A DNA stretch of 64,000 nt, from the NCBI GenBank assembly GCA_015179125.1, contig WHVA01000157.1, positions 62,001-126,000 on the forward strand. The letters run 5' to 3'. The translations under genes were made by a program, and so were the position numbers. Of the stretch, positions 9,243-20,129 are shown in pieces. The notes beneath the pieces are model-generated. The model was not told the DNA's origin. It worked only from the letters and a program-made list of their open reading frames with translations, and made no database searches. The stretch comes from Gautieria morchelliformis. Its lineage: Eukaryota > Basidiomycota > Agaricomycetes > Gomphales > Gomphaceae. Each line of letters begins with the position of its first letter. Positions within the stretch are counted from its first letter, which is position 1.

Positions 9243-9655
9243 TGTCAGGGTTCACGCGTTTCCTTCCACAAGTTTCTATTTCCTTCCATGAGTTTCTGTC
9301 ACTTTCCGTTACATGTCACTTTCTGTCACATGTCACTTTCTGTCACATGTCACTTTCTGTCACATGTCACTTTCTGTCACATGTCACTTTCTGTCACTTT
9401 CCGTAACCTTCTACAAGTTTCCATCTCCCCTATTATGTAAGCCTTGCCAGCGCTATAAGACTGTAGCCCGTGTGGTGGCGTTTCCTCAGCTTGATCTCTG
9501 AGGATACCCACTACACAGGCAAGTCCCCATGTATCTATCGTTGGTAGAGTTATAAACTGAGGATACCCACTACGCAGTTGGTCATTGTCCTAGTATTGGC
9601 TCTTATCTCCTTGAGTATCTTTGGTTGTGGCTTCGTCATTAGTGTTGCCCTCACA
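9243..9655 (+). repeat. 3' LTR of young Gypsy element
   Basis: 413 bp, TGTCAGGG to CTCACA, with a TATAAG box near 9,454. It contains about five copies of a 17-bp unit (ATGTCACTTTCTGTCAC) between 9,311 and 9,395. It also contains a local duplication of CTGAGGATACCCACTAC (about 9,496 and 9,557) that the 5' LTR lacks. Confidence 0.93.
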
Positions 9656-10500
9656 GTCCACAGCTATGGGGAGGTCTATCTGCGGCATATAGCCATGGTT
9701 CAGCTCGAAAGGTGTGAACCCTGTGGTCGCGCTGACGTTTCTGTTGAGGGCGACCTCAACCATTGGGCATTTCAATGCCCAATCCTTCTGATCGTCTCTG
9801 ACGACCGCGCGCAATATCTGGCCGATCGAGCGGTTTGCCCGCTTGGTTGCTCCATCCGTTTGGGGATGGAAGGCAGTTGACATGAGGAGCTAGTCCCCAT
9901 GAGTCGCTGTAGTTCACGCAAGAAGATTGACGTGAACTTCGAGTCTCTGTCCGAGACGATGGAGTCGGGAACTCCGTGCAGTCGCATGACCTCCTTCAGA
10001 AACAGCCAGGCTACTACTCCCTTGGCTGACACGCTCGTCGTGGTTGGTATGAGGTGTACGAGCGACGTTAGTTGGTCGATGACTACCATCAGGGAGTCAC
10101 AGTCGTTGGATTTGGGCAGGGGCCCCATGAAGTCGATGCCAATCGACTGCCACGGCCTATCTGGAATGGGTAGGCTGTGTAGTAGGCCTTTGGGCCGTTG
10201 TGGCCCGGTTTTCGTCATCTGACACCTTGCGCACGATGTGCAGAACACTTCTATGTCTGGGCTCATGCTCGGCACCCAATATGCTCTTCGAACGTAGTTC
10301 GAAGTCTTCAGATGGCCGTAGTGGCCAACTATCTGATGTGCCCGATTGATGATAATTTCGATCAGCTTCCTTCCCCCTTGAAGAACAGAGCGGGGGACGC
10401 CAATGACGTCTCTTTTGAGCTGATTCTTAGTCCAGATCAGCCCGTCCCGGATCCCGAATCTCGGGTGCGCATACGGGTGCGCCATGATCTTTGTGAACAT
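9590..10500 (-). pseudogene. Integrase core of old Gypsy element
   Basis: The frame 10,500-9,772 gives the N-terminal zinc region (HQIVGHYGHLKT, then CTSCARCQMTK) and two catalytic aspartates (GIDFMGPLP and VSDRDSKFTS). A frame change near 9,880 then moves coding to the frame ending at 9,656, which holds FHPQTDGATKRANRS. There the usual Glu of the DDE triad sits in a changed context (T-K-R-A-N in place of T-E-R-x-N), so the catalytic Glu appears lost. Coding past 9,656 into the LTR is chance. Confidence 0.85.
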
Positions 10501-10727
10501 GGTGTCCCTGTGGTACGTGTCTCGTAGGACCTTAGACAGGTCTACACCTTGCTCGATGACCCGGCGCAGGGGCGCGCCGCCATTTCCTGCGGTGATGGCT
10601 CTGATGTCATCATCGTCGTCGCGGGCTCTGGAGAGCCCTTGTTTAATGCGGCGGCTTCCGTTACTCTCGCCTCTGTCTTCTCAGTGAGGCGTTTAGAGCG
10701 TCTTGTCGCCGCTGTTCGCAACTCGAC

Positions 10728-11441
10728 CTACCGGTCGGTGGGCAATAACTCACTGTCCGGGTCTAAACGCGCATCCGCGTTCACGAAGACATGGTCCGGG
10801 TGATTGTCATCACTCATGTCGCTCTCGTAGTAGCGCGACAGGCAGTCTGCTACCTTGTTCTCTATACCGTCAACATGAACGGTGTTGAAATTGAACCGGG
10901 AGAGAAACTCCCACCATCTGACCTGTCGGTCAGATAGGCTCTTCTGGGTCTTGAAGTACTCGAGCCCTTTGTGGTCTGTGATGAGGGTGAACCTTCGCCC
11001 CAGCAGTTTGTCCTCCCATTTCATGAGAGCCTCGAGCACCGTGATTGTCTCGTGTTCCTGAGTCCGGTAGTGTTGCTGAGCAACGCTGAACTTCTTTGAC
11101 AAGAAGCCGTCTGGTCGACAAGTTTTCCAGTCAGGACCTTGGCCGTAGACCACATCGACGCCGGCTTTTGATCCGTCGGTGATCACCCAGATCGGCTCTG
11201 GGCACCTTGCGTCTACTGGACTCAGGATCGGGGCCTTACAGGCCAACGCCTTAATGCTTTGCCAGCATTTGTCGAGTAGTGGTGTCCATTCGAATGGACG
11301 GCTATTACGTGCACAGCCCAATAGTTGGGTGGTATATGCGCTAACATCCGGCATGTAGTGTGCCAGATACTGTACCAGCCCAAGGAAACGCTGGACGTCG
11401 TTGAACATCCGTGGCCTGCGCCACTCGCGGATGCGTTGCAT
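10728..11441 (-). pseudogene. RNase H and RT thumb of old Gypsy element
   Basis: Begins with MQRIREWRRPRMFNDVQRF (RT connection) and continues into RNase H with WVITDGSKAG, FLSKKFSVAQQHYRTQEHE, LITDHKGLEYFKTQ and RQVRWWEFLSRFNF. The linker towards integrase (SRYYESDMSDDNHPDHV) is the same sequence that is duplicated at 15,964-16,860. Coding for the linker continues towards 10,500 with frame breaks. Confidence 0.85.
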
Positions 11442-11465
11442 CTTGTCCTCGTCGGCATGTACCCC

Positions 11466-12386
11466 TCAGCCATTGATCAAATGGCCGAGACACTCCATTC
11501 GGATGGAGTAGAGGTCCACCTTTTTCTTTCTCAGAAAGAGGTGATTCTTCCTCAGTCTGTCAAAGACGATGTAAAGGTGCTCTTCATGCTCTTGTATTGA
11601 GAGCGAGAATATGAAGATGTCGTCCATGTATACATGGATGAAGCGACCTATGCAGTCACGGAAAATGGCTGTCATCAGCCGTTGGAATGTTGATGGGGCG
11701 TTACAGTCCTCCATCTGTATCACCTGGCTCCTGAAGGTGCCAAGGATCGTGGCAAAGGCAGTCTTTGCTACGTGATCCGGATGGATCCAGATCTGCTCGT
11801 ATGCTTCTGACATATCGAGTTTTGTTCGATATCGGCAGCGAGCCATGTTGCTGCATATGATACCTTGAGCCGGGAAGGGCGTGACGTCCTTCACCATGTT
11901 TTCGTTCTGCTGGCGCAGATCGAAGACGGTTCTCAATGTACCATTCTTCTTCGGCACACATAGCATGGGCACTGCCTGCTGCGCTACTGCCGGAATCCAC
12001 CACTTTGCAGTGGTGTATCGTTCTATCTTAGCCGACAGTTCCTCTCGGAAGTGTTCAGGGCATTTCAGTAGTCGATCCCGCATGTGCTTGTTGGGATCAA
12101 TAAGGTTGATCTCATGGTTGATCTCCCATAGTGGCGGGAGTTCTAATGGAATTCCACTGACTAGGTCAGTGATTCGTTCCATCCATTCCTCGTGGAGGCG
12201 AGGAAGATCATCATCCGTGATGGTGAGGGTGGTGGTTGGCTTAGAAGCCATTAGGCGCTGTTGGCGTCTATGAGGTCCCGCGACGTGCAGGCCCGCTTTC
12301 CTTTTTCCCATCGCTTTCACCGTTAGGTGAGAGCCTCTCTCCCTACGGCTGTAGGGTGAGTTCGAGGACAAGTCGTCCCGGGACAA
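11466..12386 (-). pseudogene. Reverse transcriptase of old Gypsy element
   Basis: Contains the RT palm and fingers: MLCVPKKNGTLRTVFDLRQQN, TKLDMSEAYEQIWI, then the catalytic HVYMDDIFIF near 11,617-11,640. The YMDD box is intact. The usual FGLTNAPATFQ is replaced by IQMEDCNAPSTFQ. Frame breaks separate it from the protease upstream and RNase H downstream. Confidence 0.88.
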
Positions 12387-12401
12387 CTCGTCCTCCTGGC
12401 T

Positions 12402-13304
12402 TCAATGAGCCAGGTTCGGCTTCGGTGCCTGGGTGATCCTGCTCACCCATGGCCCTTTGTCCTCGTTCGTCGATTTGTCGTCATCGAATGAGACCTTGCC
12501 CATGGGGATCACTTTGTTCCCCTTGCAAATCGTCCCTGGGCTCAAGAAGTCCAGGGTTATGCCGAATCTCCTTAGGAACGGTGTCCCTAAGATCGCGTCG
12601 TAATATTCGACGTTTGCTATGTCGAAATATTCATTGTATGTCCCACGACCAAACTTGATGGTCGTGTTCGTTCCATAGTTGATCATGGAACGGCTGCCTA
12701 TGCAGGCTAGCTGCAGCACGATTGGTTGCTCCAGGGAGAATGTCTTCATCCCTGTAGCTCACCTGAATTCGGGGGACAGCAGTACCCCTTCACTGCCGCT
12801 ATCTAGCAGGCAATGGGCTTTTACACCGTTTATTTCCCAGTACCCCGATAGGGTACAGTTTTCACTGCGCGGACGCGTTGGCCACATCCTGTGTTTGCTT
12901 CCCTTGTCTGGCGTGACCGACGTGCGTGCCGCCATAACCTTCGTGGTGGTTTCGTCTTCCAGTGCGAATCTGATCGCACTGGACCTGTAGGTGGTGTATT
13001 CCACCTCCTCGTCCCATTTATAGTATTGGGACGGCTCTGGGTCCCATTCTTCAGCAGGCGCATCTCCGTTGTCCGGAGTGTCATTGGGTTGGGGATCACC
13101 CTCCCCCTCTTCGTCAATTTGTTGAAGAGAATTTTGACCGAGATCCGTCTCCAGATCCTTGGCTTCACCGTCGTGCCTCAGGGCCGCTGTCCTTATACCG
13201 GACCTAAGCCGGGGGCACTCTGCCTTCTTGTGGCCAGGTTGGCCGCATTCAAAGCATGTGGTGTTGCTTTGGCTGCCGCTGGGCCTATCGTTAGGCCAGC
13301 CCAA
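12402..13304 (-). pseudogene. Zinc knuckle and protease of old Gypsy element
   Basis: Two consecutive frames. 13,304-12,759 carries the Gag CCHC knuckle CFECGQPGHKKAEC, an acidic linker, and the protease active site HCLLDSGSEGVLL. 12,749-12,402 carries the rest of the protease fold (IKFGRGTYNEYF, then YYDAILGTPFLRRFGI). A stop near 12,756 separates the halves. Confidence 0.8.
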
Positions 13305-13325
13305 CGTTTTCGTCGGTGGGGCAGG

Positions 13326-15479
13326 TCATGGGGACGACCCTGACGCTTGAGGCTGTTTAGCTTCAGGCGGGCGTCCAGCTTGTGCTGGGCGTGAGGGCGG
13401 TAGCCGTTGTCCTGTTCCACTTCTTGCGAACAGGCTGGGCCTGGTCAGGCCTGTTTGTGTCAATGGCTTGCTCCCTGTGAGCCGGGCTGCGCTTGCCGTT
13501 GCTGCTGCGCTTTCTGTGCGGCGCATCCCCATGTTGTATCGTGATGCCTCCTTGATCATCCGGTCCATCTCGAAGAGTTGCTCTATTGAGCTGCTCTCGG
13601 CATTATAGCCCTTTTTGAGGACCTTGTTGCGTAGCATTTCGCGCAGCGCCGATACAAACCATCTCGGGAATGTGTACTCGTCTGGCGGCTGTATCATACG
13701 TGCCACGTATTTCGTGAGCTCATTCAGCATCTCCTGAACGGTTTTCATGCCTTGCATGACCGCGTCGAATTTATTCAATGCGTGATGGTACGTCAGTGTG
13801 TGCAGGAACCTTTTTTGAAGGCCTTGCATCACGGTTTCCAGTGTCCAGCTGCGGACCTGGCGATCAAAGCGTTCAACGTTTCGAAGGAACCATTCCTGGG
13901 CTTCGCCGGTGAGGCGAGTGCCCACATAGCCGACCTGCATGTCAATGCTGGTTGGCCCTAGGAGGCAATTCATTTTTAGCCATCTTAGGATGGCTGCCAC
14001 GAAGATTTCAAACTCTTCGAGGTCCGATCCCCCGGCATATGGCTCGCGGTGGGCCAATTTTACGCCGGCTTTTGCTAGCACAGACTTCTCCGGGTCTGTG
14101 TCTGTGGCATCTGCTAACACCACGCGGATCATCCGTGTGATCCCGTCCTATGGCTCCATTGGTACGATGTCGGCCTGGTTAGGGATTCCCTGGCCTTCCG
14201 TTGGGGCCATGGATCACTCGCGCGGTTGTGATGCCACGCGGGGCAGGCTGTTATATGCCCTGACGGGCCCCGGGCCCGGATGGGGCTCGGTATCGGGAGC
14301 ATTTTGTGCTCTTGGTTCCGGGGGTGTTTTGTGCCTGGTGTCCCCGGTCAGTGTCCCGCGTTGCGGATCCGTAGCCTGATGTTATAGGCTGCGTGCGCTT
14401 GCCGTGCGTCCTGTACGGCTTGCGTGAGCTGCTCGTCGGGCAGCTGAGCGGTGTGGCTGTGGGCCACTGTCTCTTCAGCGTTCTTCGCTAGTAGCTCGAG
14501 TGCCCGTGTGTGGCGGCGCGCGGCTGCGGCTTCTTTACGCTGCCAGTGTGCGACTTCGAGCTCTAAGCTCTCGGTTGTCATTTCGGAGTCGGGCTCTGAG
14601 GCGACCTGATCCCTAACGATCTGTTGGATCGTTTTACGGCTGTCTGTTGGGGCAGCCGGTTGTTCTTGAGGTTCGTTCCCGAACCTTACATTCTGTTCGA
14701 CCGGGATGGCTGACGGCGGCATTCGCTGCTTGTCTCGCTCCTTTCGGCACGGGTCTTCCATGTCGCGACTGTGTTCGTTGGCTGCGGACTGTCACGGGCT
14801 CGGATGAGTTGCGTTGCATTCCCCGCGTGGGCGGAGGGCTTTCTGGACGTCCTTCACCGTGGCTGCGTCTTGCAGCCTGACCTCCTCCGCCTGGTGGAGT
14901 TCCTTGCCGATTGCCATTAGGGCGGCGGCGGCGTTGTCAATCTGCAATGCCAGCTGATAGTGCTTGTGGCGCGTCAGCGTACTTCGGTGCAGCGCAGCCT
15001 GCACCTGTTTGTTCAGGGCCTCTGCCATCTCGTGGTCGATGGCGTGAGCCCTCAAGCTCTTGCAACTAGAGCTCGAGTATTCCGAGTCCTGACCATCGTC
15101 TGGGGCTCGTCTTTTTTCCGTCGTCCTCCTTCAGGGACGATCATCGTCGCTCTACTTCGTGAGCATCGGTTTGAGTCGTGGCTTTGTGCCTGCCTCGACG
15201 TTGTTGCTCTACCGTCTGACGACGGCGAGACTTCTCTGCCCTTTCCTTTGTCCTTGGGCAGAGAGAGATGGGGGGCGGCACCAGCTCGTTACCCGGAGTC
15301 GTCTCTTCCCCGGCCATGCTCGACGAGATGTGGTCGGGGTTTTCCTCATCCTCTACTGAGGGGACGAGGGCGGTGAGATCTACGATCTCTCCGTCTTCTA
15401 TCGTCCTGTTCTCTTGGTCCAGGATAGCATCAGTCGTGTCGCTGGGCTGCGCCTGGGGTGTAGACCTCGAGCTCGTCAC
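13326..15479 (-). pseudogene. Gag of old Gypsy element
   Basis: Four consecutive frames in order. 15,479-15,141 is an acidic N-terminus with TIEDGEIVDLTALVPSVEDE. 15,055-14,792 and 14,761-14,348 are coiled-coil segments. 14,132-13,326 is the retrotransposon Gag core, with LRWLKMNCLLGPTSIDMQVG, TGEAQEWFLRNVERF and MQGLQKRFL. The breaks between frames show decay. This Gag is longer than in the young element and belongs to a different family. Confidence 0.75.
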
Positions 15480-15650
15480 TCGTGTCCGTCTTCAACTGCG
15501 TGGGATCATAATGCTCGCAGCCGACAGTAGAAGGTCTACTGGAGGGTCTCAACGATGTTTAGTCGTCGACGCAGCGATCTTCTTCAAGATTGCTTTGAAT
15601 CCACTATCAGTTGGTCGCATGGCAATCAACTGCAGGATAGTTCAAAAAGG

Positions 15651-15865
15651 TGTAAAGGATGTCGATCTTAAGACCTTGTATCACAAGGGCACTACAGAAC
15701 TTGACCAATGAGTGGTATTCTGAATGCTACGTAGTGACAGGTAAGAGTAAGATGCGATGGGGACCGCTAGCCAGTTCCCACGCATAAACTATACAGTGGG
15801 TCCCTAAGGGGCCCACTGGGATTATGTAATAACTATTGTACATGTAGATACACGGGTTATTTACA
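15651..15865 (-). repeat. LTR of old Gypsy element
   Basis: 215 bp on the minus strand, starting TGTAAATAACC (at 15,865) and ending CTTTACA (at 15,651). It is about 90% similar by eye to the solo LTR at 39,028-39,240, whose target duplication fixes both ends. It is the 5' LTR of the minus-strand element. Confidence 0.9.
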
Positions 15866-16500
15866 CTGACCGCCAGGTCAGATGGTGGGAGTTTCTCTCA
15901 CAGTTCAACTTCAACACCGTACATGTCAACGGGGTAGAGAACAAGGTAGCAGACTGCCTGTCGCGCTACTACGAGAGGGACACAAGTGATGACAATCACT
16001 CGGGTCACATCTTTGTGAACGCAGACGTGCGTTTAGACCTGGACGGTGAGCTATTGCCCACCGACCGATATATCGAGCTGCGAGCAGCGGCAACGAGAGG
16101 GTCTAAACACCTCACAGAGAAGACAGAGGCGAGAATAACGGAATCCGCCGCATTAAAAAAGGGCTCACCAAAGCCGGCGAGCGTCGCCTCATCATGTGAC
16201 GACGATGATGACGTCAGAGTCATCGCCACAGGAAATGACGGTGCGCCCCTGCGCCGGATTGTCGAGCAGGGCGTAGACCTGTCCAAGGTCTTACAAGATG
16301 CGTACAATAGGGATGCCATGTTCGCAAAGATCATGGAGCACCTGGACGTGCACCCGAGATTCGGAATCCGGGACGGGCTGATCTGGACAAAGAACCAGCT
16401 CAAGAGAGACGTCATTGCCGTCCCCGTTCTGCCCTTCAGGGGGAAAGGAGACTGATCGAAATCATCATTGATCGAGCACACCAGATAGTCGGTCACTACG
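15866..16500 (+). pseudogene. Gypsy pol fragment, copy A
   Basis: Plus-strand fragment beginning inside RNase H (RQVRWWEFL-type sequence at 15,868). It runs through the acidic RNase H-integrase linker (DNHSGHIFVNADVRLD, ELLPTDRYIELR) to the start of integrase (RFGIRDGLIWTKNQLKRDV). It resembles the old minus-strand element closely but is in the opposite orientation. A frame change near 16,425 precedes the integrase zinc region. Confidence 0.8.
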
Positions 16501-16868
16501 GCCATCTGAAGCGCTACTACGAGAGCAACACGAGTGATGACAATCACCCGGATCACGTCTTCGTGAATACAGACGCGCGTTCAGACCCGGACGGTGAACT
16601 ATTGCCCACCGACCGATATATCAAGCTGCGAACAGCGGCGATGAGACAGTCTAAACGCCTCGTGGAGAAGACAGAGGGGAGGATAATGGAATCTGCCGCA
16701 TTAAACGAGGGCTCACAAAAGCCCGTGAGCATCACCGCATCACCCGACGATGACAATGATGACGTCAGAGTCATCGCCACAGGAAATGACGGCGCACCCC
16801 TGCGCCGGATCATCAAGCAGGGCATAGACCTGTCCAAGGTCTTATGAGACGCGCACCATAAGGACACC
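16501..16868 (+). pseudogene. Gypsy pol fragment, copy B (duplicate)
   Basis: Repeats the linker region of copy A (15,964-16,325) about 545 bp downstream, with roughly 85-90% identity by eye. It includes SRYYESN-type, DNHPDHVFVNTDARSD and LLPTDRYIKLR segments. It stops at a TGA near 16,846 and is cut by the LINE starting near 16,869. Confidence 0.8.
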
Positions 16869-16893
16869 ATGTTTTTTCAAACCCTCACCTTAT

Positions 16894-18948
16894 GTGAAGT
16901 GCTGGTGGTCGCTCCAGCTGACCCAAAAGAGGACTGAAACGAGGCGCTTGGGGAGAAGGGTGTACGCAACAAGAAACGACCCAACACACTCTTCACATGA
17001 AGAGTACAGGTGTGCCAGAAACAGATATGCACAAGCGATAGAGGAGTCGAAGAGAGAACACTGGGGGGATTTCCTCGCAAGCATCGACCAAAAAACAGTG
17101 TGGATGGCACATAGGTACGCCTCGGTGGGCATATCAGATGGAGGACTGGGGAAGGTGCCGACGATGGAAGCACATAGGGAGAACAGCACGAGAGAGGTGG
17201 CGGAAACAAATGAGCAGAAGGCGAACATGTTGTTCAACATGTTTTTTCCCAGAATGAAAGACAGAATGGAACAAATCCCAACGGATTATGAATATCCTCC
17301 ACCGGCATTTGAATACCAGCCAATAGCCGATGAGCAGATACGGAGAGCTGTGGACAGACTCAACCGATTCAACGCACCTGGAGAGAATGGTATCCCAAAT
17401 GTGCTTATAAAACAGTGTATTGACGTCCTCCTACCCTACATAGGTCCCCTTTTTTGGGCGACCTTCGACCTCGAGGTATACCCAGCAGAGTGGAGAGACT
17501 CCATCACTAAAGTCCTGTGAAAGCCAGGGAAAGCCGACTACAAGGTCCCAGGTGCATACAGACCTATAGCCCTGCTCGACACAATTGGCAAGGTGCTGTC
17601 AGCGTGTGTAGAAGAAGATATAGTGAAGATGGCAGAGAAGTACTGACTGCTACCCGACAACATTTTCGGATGTAGACCAGGAAGGACAACCACTGACGCC
17701 ATACACCACGCGGTAGGACAAGCGAAGGACGCATGGAGAAGAGGGAAGGTGCTGGGGATACTATACCTGGACATTAAGGGCGCCTTCCCTAGCATCGTAT
17801 TAGAAAGACTGACTCACAATATGCACAGGAGAGGAATACCACGTGAGGACACAGACTGGATAAACAGGAAGGTCCATAATAGGCTCACCGTCATCAGCCT
17901 GGATGACTATATGTCAGCGACCAGACCCATAGAGTGAGGCATGGATCAGGGTTGCCCCCTCTCCACGATCACGTACCAGTTCTACAACGCGGACCTGCTC
18001 GACATCGCGCAGAGCAAGAGAGGAGAGGGTTGTGTGGGATTTGTAGATGACATGACCTTAACAGCGCAAGGGAAAGACCTACCTGAGGCTTTCATAAAGT
18101 TGACGGACATGATGGTAAGGCCCGGGGGAGCATACGACTGGGTGGAGGAGCATCAATGCCAATTAGCGGTGGAAAAATTCAGGCTGATGGGGCTTACCAG
18201 AAGAAGAGAGAAGGACCAAACAAGGCCGAGGAAGACCAGGCCATTGGTGAGACCGTCAATAAAGATAGGGAAACACATAGTGCAGCCCACAGCGATGCAC
18301 AAGTTCCTGGGGGTGATAATGGACCAGGAACTGAGGTTCAAAGAGCATGTCAACTACGCTTTGAAGAAAGGGGAAGCGTACATAAGTCAATACAAGAGAC
18401 TAGCGAAGCCGTCGAGGGGAATAGTAGCTAAGTATATGAGGACATACTATCTGACGGTCGCGATACCGAGAATGTTGTATGCCGCTGATGTCTTCCTCAC
18501 ACCAGCGACAGATAGGGCCAAGGGTACAAAGGGGTTCGTGGACAAACTAGGCAGAATCCAGAGACAAGTCACGCTAGACATCACAGGAGCACTCAAAAGT
18601 ACAGCCACCGACACACTCGACGCACATGCTAATCTCCCGTTCCCGCTACTGGTGACCAAGCTAGTACACAGGGCAGCAGTGCGGCTGGTGTGCCTACCCC
18701 AGAGTCATCCGCTAGCAGAAAGAACGAGGAGAGCAGCAAGAAGATATGTCAAGCGCCACAGGTCCCCCCTTCATGAGATGATGCACGCCTTCGAGTTAAA
18801 CCCAGATACGATGGAGAAAATCTATACGGTGGTGCTCAGGCCCAAATGGACACCGGCATTCAGCGCAAGGATCCCGCCGACCAAAGAAAAAGCCAAAGAA
18901 GAGATAGATGCAGACAGAACAGAGGTAGTGGTGTATATGGACAGGTAG
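16894..18948 (+). pseudogene. LINE copy 1 reverse transcriptase
   Basis: Same-frame coding broken by stops at 17,518, 17,644 and 17,935. Motifs include LNRFNAPGENGIPN, RPIALLDTIGKVLSA, LLPDNIFGCRPGRTTTDA, YLDIKGAFPSI, GMDQGCPLS and the catalytic FVDDMTLTA. The third frame block (17,941-18,948) runs on through the thumb to the start of RNase H (EVVVYMDR), where a stop replaces the residue after the first catalytic Asp region. Comparison with copy 2 suggests that several of the stops arose from CGA or TGG codons by C-to-T or G-to-A change. Confidence 0.88.
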
Positions 18949-19894
18949 TGCATAGAAGGCGGCGTAGGGGTGGCCGCAGTGATGTACAGAAACGGGAGAG
19001 ACAAGGTTGTACATGGGTCCAGAAAGCGAACACACCGTCTTCGAAGCCCAACTAGCAGATGCAGCTATAGGAGCGAACATGCTGAACATGGAGAGGGGTG
19101 GGAGATACACGATAGCCCTGGACAACCAAGCGGCGATCCAGACAACCAGGAGGGAGCGAGCCATTCCCAGTCAGTACCTCATCAATGTGGTGCATAGGCA
19201 GATCCAAGGCGTAGTCCAGCAACAGACGGGAGTCAAGGTGACCATGAGATGGGTGCCGGGTCACAAAGGAATAGAAGGGAATGAGAGGGCAGACGAGGAA
19301 GCGAAGAAGGCGGCGAGCGGAGAGACCAGCAAAGAAAGAGACATACCAATCGAGTGCTGGGGAATGCTACCTGTGAGCAGGGTGGCTGAGATTCAGAGAT
19401 ATGACGCAAAGCTGAAGCAGAAAGTGAGGGAAATCTTTGCTAAGTCCCCCAGAGCTATGCGCGCGCACGAAATTGACCCTACTATGCCATCGGCAGCATT
19501 CGCCAAAATCACGAAGAATATGCCACGCAAACAAGCCAGCCTGCTCGTGTAGCTGAGGACAGGACACATACCGTTGAATAAGCACCTATACAAGATAGGA
19601 AAGGCAGGGTCGCCCCTGTGCCCAGCGTGCAGGAACGCGCAAGAGACAGTGCAGCACTACTTGTTCCAGTGCCTGGCATACAGGGAGCAGAGGAAGAGGC
19701 TGGACAGGAAGCTGAAAAGAGGAGCAAAATCCGCAAGGACACTACTGGGAGGGCACAAAGCACTAGAACATTTATTCGAGTATATACCAGACATGAAGCG
19801 CGAGAGACAGTATGGAGATGTCACACTACCACCGGCAAAAGAGGACAAGGGGAGAGGAGCAAGCGGAAGACAGCGTAGAGAGAGGAGACACTAA
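18949..19894 (+). pseudogene. LINE copy 1 RNase H and CCHC tail
   Basis: RNase H continues in a shifted frame from about 19,007: EHTVFEAQLADAAIGANML, YTIALDNQAAIQTTR, then MRWVPGHKGIEGNERADEEA. A TAG at 19,550 interrupts, and the frame at 19,574-19,894 gives the terminal zinc motif CPACRNAQETVQHYLFQC and a basic tail. Homologous to 41,350-42,300 in copy 2. Confidence 0.85.
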
Positions 19895-20010
19895 TCACAC
19901 ACCTCACCCACTAAGGCACAGACACGCTCGGGGCCATGCCCTTCAAGAATAAGCAGAGATAGAGGTCTAAAGGAGAGAGGGAGCAAAAACAAGGAAGATA
20001 ATGTATATAC

Positions 20011-20041
20011 CGTCTTACATAGGGTGCTGCCCCAAAAGACG
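20011..20041 (+). promoter_or_regulatory. LINE 3' UTR hairpin, copy 1
   Basis: CGTCTT at 20,011-20,016 pairs with AAGACG at 20,036-20,041, with an inner GGG/CCC pair. The same 31-bp structure with a changed loop is present at 42,429-42,459 in copy 2. It is a likely recognition structure for the element's own reverse transcriptase. Confidence 0.55.
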
Positions 20042-20129
20042 TAAAATGGGAAGGGAAGGGGAAGGGAAAAAAAAAAAAAGCCCTCCTTACTCACTGCATC
20101 CCTGACTCCACCCCCATCCACATACACAG

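Larger units (their letters stand above)
3131..9655 (+). mobile_element. Young Ty3/Gypsy (chromovirus) element
   Basis: A structurally complete LTR retrotransposon: 5' LTR (3,131-3,452), gag, pol, chromodomain, an extra ORF, polypurine tract, and 3' LTR (9,243-9,655). A perfect 5-bp target duplication (GTCCA) flanks it. It is inserted into the integrase gene of the older minus-strand Gypsy element. Gag and almost all of pol are open, so the insertion is recent. The visible defect is a frame change in a 10-C run before the chromodomain. The order PR-RT-RH-IN-chromodomain places it among chromoviruses. Confidence 0.95.
9656..15865 (-). mobile_element. Old Ty3/Gypsy element, 5' part
   Basis: Minus-strand continuation of the element seen at 1,876-3,130. 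Read from right to left: LTR (15,651-15,865), Gag (15,479 to about 13,200), protease, RT, RNase H and integrase core. Many frame breaks and stops are present. The right flank begins CTGAC at 15,866, inside the RNase H coding of another, oppositely oriented Gypsy copy, so this element itself landed in a relative. Confidence 0.88.
16869..20079 (+). mobile_element. 5'-truncated LINE, copy 1
   Basis: A non-LTR retrotransposon lacking ORF1 and endonuclease. Coding starts at the endonuclease-RT linker (KPSPYVKCWWSLQLTQ), then runs through RT, RNase H, a CCHC tail, a 3' UTR with a hairpin (20,011-20,041) and an A-rich tail ending near 20,079. Several stops break it. The RT-RNase H-CCHC layout fits the Tad1/I-like group of fungal LINEs. 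5' truncation is normal for target-primed insertion. Confidence 0.9.

Noticed and set aside
9311-9395. Regular short repeats resembling a CRISPR array
   Set aside because: Units are contiguous 17-mers without spacers, inside a eukaryotic LTR, and no cas genes are present.
9197-9501. ORFs encoding repeated SVTCHFLSHVTFCHM-like peptide
   Set aside because: These are translations of the 17-bp tandem repeat in the 3' LTR, not protein genes.
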